This document shows, piece after piece, positions 56,877 through 64,000 of a stretch of DNA of 64,000 bases. Source of the stretch: Mammaliicoccus sp. Dog046 (GTDB taxonomy: Bacteria > Bacillota > Bacilli > Staphylococcales > Staphylococcaceae); contig NZ_CP120131.1 of assembly GCF_034039665.1 (NCBI RefSeq), positions 832,206-896,205 on the forward strand. The letters run 5' to 3'. The position numbers were made by a program, and so were the translations under genes. The stretch's first letter is position 1. Each line of letters begins with the position of its first letter. The notes under the pieces were generated by a model, which was not told where the DNA came from, made no database searches, and was given only the letters and a program-made list of their open reading frames with translations.

Positions 56877-58163
56877 CTATAGTTGTGATAGTGCATAATC
56901 GACTGCGGTTAATGTTTGTTTTATATCTGCTTCAGTATGTTCTGTTGTTAAGAACCAAGCTTCGTATTTTGATGGTGCTAAATTAATACCTTGATTTAGC
57001 ATTGCTTTAAAGAATTTACCGAACTTCTCTCCGTCCGTATTTTCCGCTTGTACATAGTTCTCTACTTTTTCGTTTGTAAAGTAGAGTGTAAGCGCGCCTT
57101 TAATACGATTTACAGTTGCTTCGACATTGTGCTTCTCTATAAGTTCAAGTAATCCTTCTTCTAATTGTTTACCTAATTGATCTAATTGATCATACACACC
57201 AGGTTGTTCTAAAATTTCTAATAATGCAATGCCAGCACGCATAGATAATGGATTTCCTGCCATTGTTCCAGCTTGATATGCAGGACCAAGTGGGGCAACA
57301 TGTTCCATAATTTCTTGTCTACCACCGTATGCTCCGATTGGTAAACCGCCACCAATAACTTTACCGAAAGCAGTTAAGTCAGGATAAACCCCTAATAAAT
57401 CTTGTGCTGCACCGTAATGGAATCTAAACGCAGTAATGACTTCATCATATATAACTAAACCACCATGTTGATGTGTGATGTCGTTAACTGCTTCTAAAAA
57501 TCCTTCTTTAGGTTCAACCATACCGAAATTACCAACAATAGGTTCTACTAATACACCAGCAACTTCGTCACCCCAATGATCCATCGCTTCTTTGAAAGAA
57601 TCAATGTCATTAAATGGTACAGTGATGACTTCTTGAGCAACGCTTTTCGGAACGCCAGCTGAATCAGGTGTACCTAATTGAGAAGGACCACTACCCGCAG
57701 CTACAAGCACAAGGTCAGAATGTCCATGATAACAACCCGCGAATTTAATGATTTTATCTCGATTAGTGTAAGCACGTGCAACTCTAATAGTTGTCATTAC
57801 AGCTTCAGTACCAGAGTTAACAAATCTAATTTTCTCTAATGATGGAATTGCATTACGTAATTTTTTAGCAAAAGTGATTTCGTATTCAGTTGGTGTACCG
57901 AATAAAACACCATCTTCAGCAGCATCTTTAATTGCTTTAGTAATATGTGGATGTGCATGGCCAGCTATGATTGGTCCGTAAGCTTGTAAGTAATCAATGT
58001 ATTTATTGTCATCCACATCGTAAAAGTATGCGCCTTTTCCTTTTTTCATTACGACTGGTGCACCACCACCAACTGCTTTATAAGAACGAGAAGGGGAGTT
58101 TACACCGCCTAATATATATTCATTTGAAAGTGTTTGTAAGTGTTCACTATTTTTAAAATTCAT
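56877..58163 (-). CDS. hemL: Glutamate-1-semialdehyde 2,1-aminomutase (HemL2/GsaB)
   Basis: Pyridoxal-phosphate enzyme converting glutamate-1-semialdehyde to 5-aminolevulinate for haem. 428 residues; Schiff-base lysine Lys268 in [11 protein letters not shown], cofactor Asp in [11 protein letters not shown] and NSGTEAV. Staphylococci carry two hemL genes, and this location matches the second one (gsaB). Start at ATG after AGAGGTTGA; upstream in-frame starts lack a site. Confidence 0.93.
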   Translation of the reverse strand: MNFKNSEHLQTLSNEYILGGVNSPSRSYKAVGGGAPVVMKKGKGAYFYDVDDNKYIDYLQAYGPIIAGHAHPHITKAIKDAAEDGVLFGTPTEYEITFAKKLRNAIPSLEKIRFVNSGTEAVMTTIRVARAYTNRDKIIKFAGCYHGHSDLVLVAAGSGPSQLGTPDSAGVPKSVAQEVITVPFNDIDSFKEAMDHWGDEVAGVLVEPIVGNFGMVEPKEGFLEAVNDITHQHGGLVIYDEVITAFRFHYGAAQDLLGVYPDLTAFGKVIGGGLPIGAYGGRQEIMEHVAPLGPAYQAGTMAGNPLSMRAGIALLEILEQPGVYDQLDQLGKQLEEGLLELIEKHNVEATVNRIKGALTLYFTNEKVENYVQAENTDGEKFGKFFKAMLNQGINLAPSKYEAWFLTTEHTEADIKQTLTAVDYALSQL

Positions 58164-58246
58164 TCTATCAACCTCTTTTGATTTAATTATTTTCATTTAT
58201 ATCGTATCATAAAATTAAATAACTATCGTTTAAAGGAGTTTGAATT

Positions 58247-58705
58247 ATGGTACAAATTGGAGAGAAGTTCCCGAAATTCGAAATGAAAAATCAAAATGGT
58301 GAATTAATTAGTAGCGATACGCTTAAAGGAAGTAAATATATTATTTATTTTTACCCTCGTGACAATACACCAACTTGTACAACTGAAGCATGTGATTTTA
58401 GAGATAACTTGGAGTTATTCAATCAATTGAATACTAAAGTGTTTGGTGTTAGTGGTGATAGCGAGAAGAAACATTTTAATTTCTCAAACAAACTAGAGTT
58501 GAATTTTGATTTATTAGTCGATGAAGATTATGAACTATCAAAAGCATTAGGTGTTTATCAATTAAAAAAATCATTCGGTAAAGAATCAATGGGGATTGTT
58601 AGAACTACTTTTGTTGTAGATGAAGAAGGTAAATTAATTCATCAAATTGATAAAGTGAAAGTGAAAACGCAAATAGAGGAACTTAAAAACTTTTTAGAGG
58701 AATGA
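58247..58705 (+). CDS. bcp: Thiol peroxidase Bcp (peroxiredoxin Q)
   Basis: 152-residue atypical peroxiredoxin reducing hydroperoxides. Peroxidatic Cys44 and resolving Cys49 lie in PTCTTEACDFRDN, the PrxQ spacing of four residues. AAAGGAGTTTG ribosome site. Together with perR downstream it forms a peroxide-defence neighbourhood. Confidence 0.94.
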   Translation: MVQIGEKFPKFEMKNQNGELISSDTLKGSKYIIYFYPRDNTPTCTTEACDFRDNLELFNQLNTKVFGVSGDSEKKHFNFSNKLELNFDLLVDEDYELSKALGVYQLKKSFGKESMGIVRTTFVVDEEGKLIHQIDKVKVKTQIEELKNFLEE

Positions 58706-58710
58706 TAAAT

Positions 58711-59664
58711 ATGAAGATTGTCACTTTAATGAGGTTAAAAGATCAAGAAGAAAGATTAATCAGCGCATTTCCAAACATAGATTTTACGTTTTATAAATAT
58801 CCTGGAGAAGCTGAAGAACATGTGCTCGCTGATGCAGATGTATTGGTAAGTTATCATGGTGAATTAAACCAAGCGATATTAGAAAAATGTAAAAACCTTA
58901 AACTTCTTGCTTGGTACGCAACAGGTGTTAATAATTTACCCTTAGATTATATAGAAGAAAGAGGTATTATATTAACTAATGCGAAAGGTGTACACGCCAT
59001 TCAAATTGCTGAGTTTGTATTTGCATATATTCTAAATGACATTAAGTTGTTTAAGGAAACGTATGAAGCACAGAAGCAACATACATTTTTAAATAAATTA
59101 ACACCGGATTCAATCAATGAGAAAACGATACTCTTTTTAGGAACAGGAAAGATTCCACAACAAACTGCAAAAATAGCTCGAGCATTTAATATGAACATAA
59201 TCGGAATCAATACAGATGGTCGAAGTATTGATGGTTTCGATGAAGTATATTCTATAGAAGAAAGACGACATGTATTTTCTCGAGCTGATTTTATTGTGAA
59301 TGTATTACCAGAAACAAAAGCAACGATACATTTATTAGATAAAGATGACTTTAAAGCAATGAATAAGCATGCGCACTTTATAAATGTAGGTAGAGGAACA
59401 ATTGTATCTGAAGCGGTATTGGTAGAAGCACTTAAGCAAGAAGAAATCAGATTTGCTTCTATTGATGTATTTGAAGAGGAACCATTAGCTGAATCATCTC
59501 AATTGTATGATATGGATAATGTAATGATTACACCGCATATTACAGGTAATGATAAAAACAACTTAATAAGAAGTACTGACATATTGATTGATAATTTGAA
59601 AATATTAGTTGATAAGAAAAATTCACCATTTAAAAATGTTGTTAATACAAAACAAGGTTATTAA
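58711..59664 (+). CDS. D-2-hydroxyacid dehydrogenase family protein
   Basis: 317-residue NAD-dependent 2-hydroxyacid dehydrogenase (phosphoglycerate dehydrogenase-like). Nucleotide-binding loop FLGTGKIPQQTA, catalytic Arg in NVGRGTIV, Glu in VFEEEPL and His in ITPHITG. Start at the ATG giving MKIVTLMRL, about 10 nt after GAGGAA; an ATG three codons earlier overlaps the bcp stop but is too close to the site. Substrate unknown. Confidence 0.87.
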   Translation: MKIVTLMRLKDQEERLISAFPNIDFTFYKYPGEAEEHVLADADVLVSYHGELNQAILEKCKNLKLLAWYATGVNNLPLDYIEERGIILTNAKGVHAIQIAEFVFAYILNDIKLFKETYEAQKQHTFLNKLTPDSINEKTILFLGTGKIPQQTAKIARAFNMNIIGINTDGRSIDGFDEVYSIEERRHVFSRADFIVNVLPETKATIHLLDKDDFKAMNKHAHFINVGRGTIVSEAVLVEALKQEEIRFASIDVFEEEPLAESSQLYDMDNVMITPHITGNDKNNLIRSTDILIDNLKILVDKKNSPFKNVVNTKQGY

Positions 59665-59672
59665 TCAATTGT

Positions 59673-59722
59673 TTGACAAAATACAACAAAAAGGGATATA
59701 TTATGAATAATAGTAATTATAA
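59673..59722 (+). promoter_or_regulatory. perR promoter with PerR box
   Basis: TTGACA at 59673-59678 and TATATT at 59697-59702 (18-bp spacer). Just downstream, TAATAGTAATTATAA (59708-59722) matches the PerR box TTATAATNATTATAA at 12 of 14 defined positions, so PerR probably represses its own gene, as in S. aureus. Confidence 0.75.
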
Positions 59723-59742
59723 ATTAGAAGGTGGGTGAAAGG

Positions 59743-60195
59743 ATGCAACGTAATGCTGAGAATGTTGAACATATGTTAGATGATGCAATTGGTACATTAA
59801 GAAGTACGGGAGTTAGAATCACACCACAGCGTCAATCAATACTTCAATATTTAATAGAAACAGATAGTCATCCTACAGCTGATGAAATTTATCAGTCACT
59901 TTCACCACAATTTCCTAATATGAGTGTTGCTACAGTTTATAATAACCTTAAGGTCTTTAAAGAAACTGGGCTTGTTAAAGAATTAACATATGGTGATGCG
60001 TCAAGTCGTTTTGATTTCGAAACACATAATCATTATCATATCATTTGTGATCAATGTGGTAAGATATCTGATTTTCACTATCCAAGATTAGACGAAGTTG
60101 AACAACTCGCTCAACATGTTACAAGTTTTTCAGTTACCCACCACAGAATGGAAATATATGGTGTTTGTCCGGAATGTCAAAATAAAAACAAATAA
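59743..60195 (+). CDS. perR: Peroxide-responsive repressor PerR
   Basis: Fur-family repressor, 150 residues, that senses peroxide by metal-catalysed histidine oxidation. Winged helix [13 protein letters not shown]...[22 protein letters not shown], regulatory ligands in [17 protein letters not shown], and a structural zinc site of two CxxC pairs (CDQC, CPEC). The Asp in the RFDF segment distinguishes PerR from Fur. Start at ATG 8 nt after GGTGG; an earlier GTG overlaps it. Confidence 0.95.
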   Translation: MQRNAENVEHMLDDAIGTLRSTGVRITPQRQSILQYLIETDSHPTADEIYQSLSPQFPNMSVATVYNNLKVFKETGLVKELTYGDASSRFDFETHNHYHIICDQCGKISDFHYPRLDEVEQLAQHVTSFSVTHHRMEIYGVCPECQNKNK

Positions 60196-60234
60196 AAGAA
60201 ACGCTTAGATCAAGTCTAAGCGTTTCTTTTATTT
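60194..60234. terminator. Bidirectional terminator after perR
   Basis: A perfect 16-bp stem AAAAGAAACGCTTAGA / TCTAAGCGTTTCTTTT with a 5-nt loop, between converging genes. Confidence 0.94.
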
Positions 60235-60241
60235 GTTTGAA

Positions 60242-60640
60242 CTAATCAGTATGCTGATCTTCTAGTTTTTTAGACTTTCTACTATTGTTATAGTCTTGGT
60301 TAAAAGTTTTACCCTCTAGATTCTTATCTAACGTTAGTGGCTGATTACAATTTGAACATATATCAGCTCTTCCTAACATTTTAGTATAGTGATCGCAGTT
60401 AGGACATTGAACTTGAATCGTCCGAGAACTTAACATACCAATCCAAAAATAAACGATGAATGAAAAACCTAATGCCAACATTCCTAAAATTAAGAAGATA
60501 CTAAATACAATTTGGCTCTTAAAATAATAGAAGAAGAACACACCTATATACATTATTATCATCCCAAGAAAGATTAACCCGAGTGCAAATGATCTAATTC
60601 TATTAATTTTACTAGTAGGTTTTCTCTGAAATAGCTTCAA
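60242..60640 (-). CDS. YgzB family membrane protein with zinc ribbon (DUF2614)
   Basis: About 132 residues: N-terminal KINRIRSFALGLIFLGMIIMY start of the first of two membrane helices, VYFWIGMLSSR, then a zinc ribbon CPNC...CSNC and LTLDKNLEGK. This matches the YgzB/UPF0295 family. The start is proposed as TTG, 8 nt after a GGAGG site; two in-frame ATGs upstream lie before or overlap that site. It is beside perR in Bacillus as well. Function unknown. Confidence 0.82.
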   Translation of the reverse strand: MKLFQRKPTSKINRIRSFALGLIFLGMIIMYIGVFFFYYFKSQIVFSIFLILGMLALGFSFIVYFWIGMLSSRTIQVQCPNCDHYTKMLGRADICSNCNQPLTLDKNLEGKTFNQDYNNSRKSKKLEDQHTD

Positions 60641-60749
60641 TTCTATACCCTCCATAGTCATTACTTCTGATAAAGTATAGCATAATTTCTATTTAAATAT
60701 ATAGTCCCTTTTAAAGCGAAAAAATACACATATTAGTTTGTATAAATCG

Positions 60750-60778
60750 TTGACGTAGTCCATATATCTTGATATTAT
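60750..60778 (+). promoter_or_regulatory. rRNA operon promoter P1
   Basis: TTGACG, 17-bp spacer, TATTAT, about 365 bp upstream of 16S, in an AT-rich region. The 481-bp gap 60662-61142 holds this promoter, P2 and the 16S leader with no gene. Confidence 0.8.
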
Positions 60779-60977
60779 ATAAAAGTCGTCAAAACAGACA
60801 GACACAACAGATTAAAGCAATTGTTAAAAAGGTTAATAAAGTGTAAATTTAACGCTTGAAATTAATCAAATAACAATGTAATATAAATTATGCAAGTTGT
60901 TCGAAAGGAAGTTATTTTTTAAATAATAACCAAACGAAACAAATTAAAAAAGAAATTAAATTTTTTAAAAATAATGC

Positions 60978-61006
60978 TTGCATAAAGAAATGATTTATAG
61001 TATAAT
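60978..61006 (+). promoter_or_regulatory. rRNA operon promoter P2
   Basis: TTGCAT, 17-bp spacer and a perfect TATAAT, about 137 bp upstream of 16S. The leader after it has an ACATTGAAAACTGAATGAC segment of the type used for antitermination and 16S processing in staphylococci. Confidence 0.85.
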
Positions 61007-61142
61007 TATTTCTTGTGAGACAAATGAACATTGAAAACTGAATGACAATATGTCAACGTTAATTCCAATAATTTGAGTACTATTAGTACTTTCAAGAGTG
61101 ATTGGCTTAACCAATCAAAAAGAGCTAATCAAGCTTACTTCT

Positions 61143-62708
<1,566 letters not shown>

Positions 62709-62792
62709 TACGGAATGACCATTAGGTCATGGAATAGCGTAGACATATTGTATTCAGTTTTGAATGTTTATTTAACATTCAAAATTTAGAAT

Positions 62793-62869
<77 letters not shown>

Positions 62870-62892
62870 TTAAATTTTTAATTACCCAATTA

Positions 62893-62968
62893 GGGGGCTT
62901 AGCTCAGATGGGAGAGCGCCTGCTTTGCACGCAGGAGGTCAGCGGTTCGATCCCGCTAGTCTCCACCA
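62893..62968 (+). tRNA. tRNA-Ala (anticodon TGC)
   Basis: 76 nt with encoded CCA. Anticodon TGC at 62926-62928 in a CCTGC / GCAGG stem. The acceptor stem GGGGGCT / AGTCTCC includes two G-U pairs. It lies 23 bp after tRNA-Ile, in the usual Ile-Ala spacer order. Confidence 0.97.
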
Positions 62969-63144
62969 TTATTTAATTGCACATTGAAAACTAGATAAGT
63001 AAGCAAATAGATTTTACCAAGCAAAAAACCGAGTGAATTTCTAACGAAATTCAACAAGCTTAATAATCGCGCGTCGTCTTTTTAGACGACATCACAGATT
63101 AATAACATTTATTTTCTTAAACAGTGATGTATAAGGAAATATTA

Positions 63145-64000
<856 letters not shown>

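Overview
The window is a low-GC Gram-positive chromosome segment from the family Staphylococcaceae. The gene order (pcrA-ligA-camS-putP-gatCAB-dgkB; dinB; ftnA; murT-gatD; map; vraU-vraT-vraS-vraR; recX; mutY; a Sav1866-type exporter; hemL2; bcp; perR; rRNA operon) follows the Staphylococcus aureus backbone. Tandem putP paralogues, extra accessory genes and the repeats are not what I recall from S. aureus, so a sciuri-group species (Mammaliicoccus) or another non-aureus species is my best guess. That placement is inference.

Layout. 1-4.4 kb: DNA repair genes (pcrA 3' part, ligA) and the lipoprotein gene camS. 4.5-7.8 kb: two tandem sodium/proline symporters on the minus strand. 8-11.2 kb: the gatCAB amidotransferase. 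11.2-11.7 kb: a dense repeat cluster, followed by a HerA-like ATPase, dgkB and an rlmCD-type rRNA methyltransferase. 15.7-21.5 kb: accessory genes. These are an SDR-MerR pair bounded by a duplicated rlmCD 3' end, then an SDR/LysR/MFS/aldo-keto reductase cluster with two matching LysR-type operators. 21.6-31.8 kb: backbone genes ending in the VraTSR cell-wall stress operon. 31.9-32.1 kb: a second copy of the repeat cluster. 32-41 kb: housekeeping genes on both strands, with an HD-domain nucleotidase inserted at the duplicated 3' end of a second rRNA uracil methyltransferase gene. 41.5-44.8 kb: a NERD-domain protein, twelve exact-period 39-bp tandem repeats and pyruvate oxidase. 45-60.6 kb: cell wall (sgtB), recX, a TagGH-like pair whose ATPase looks dead, mutY, Ntdp, an ABC exporter, hemL2, bcp and perR. 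60.7-64 kb: an rRNA operon (two promoters, 16S, tRNA-Ile, tRNA-Ala, 5' part of 23S).

The most unusual signals are structural. First, two different TrmA-family methyltransferase genes each carry a small cargo islet at the stop codon, bounded by perfect direct repeats of the gene's own 3' end (25 bp and 54 bp), with no recombinase in either. Second, hairpin-forming repeat families occur with fixed geometry: a 34-bp unit at 39/91-bp spacing in two distant clusters, a 41-bp tandem unit, a 39-bp unit repeated 12 times, and three copies of a GATATCGTGCG palindrome with an invariant 13-nt loop. No IS element, prophage, CRISPR array or recombinase gene was seen.

Gene starts were chosen by ribosome-binding-site position and by family length, so several are shorter than the longest open frame.
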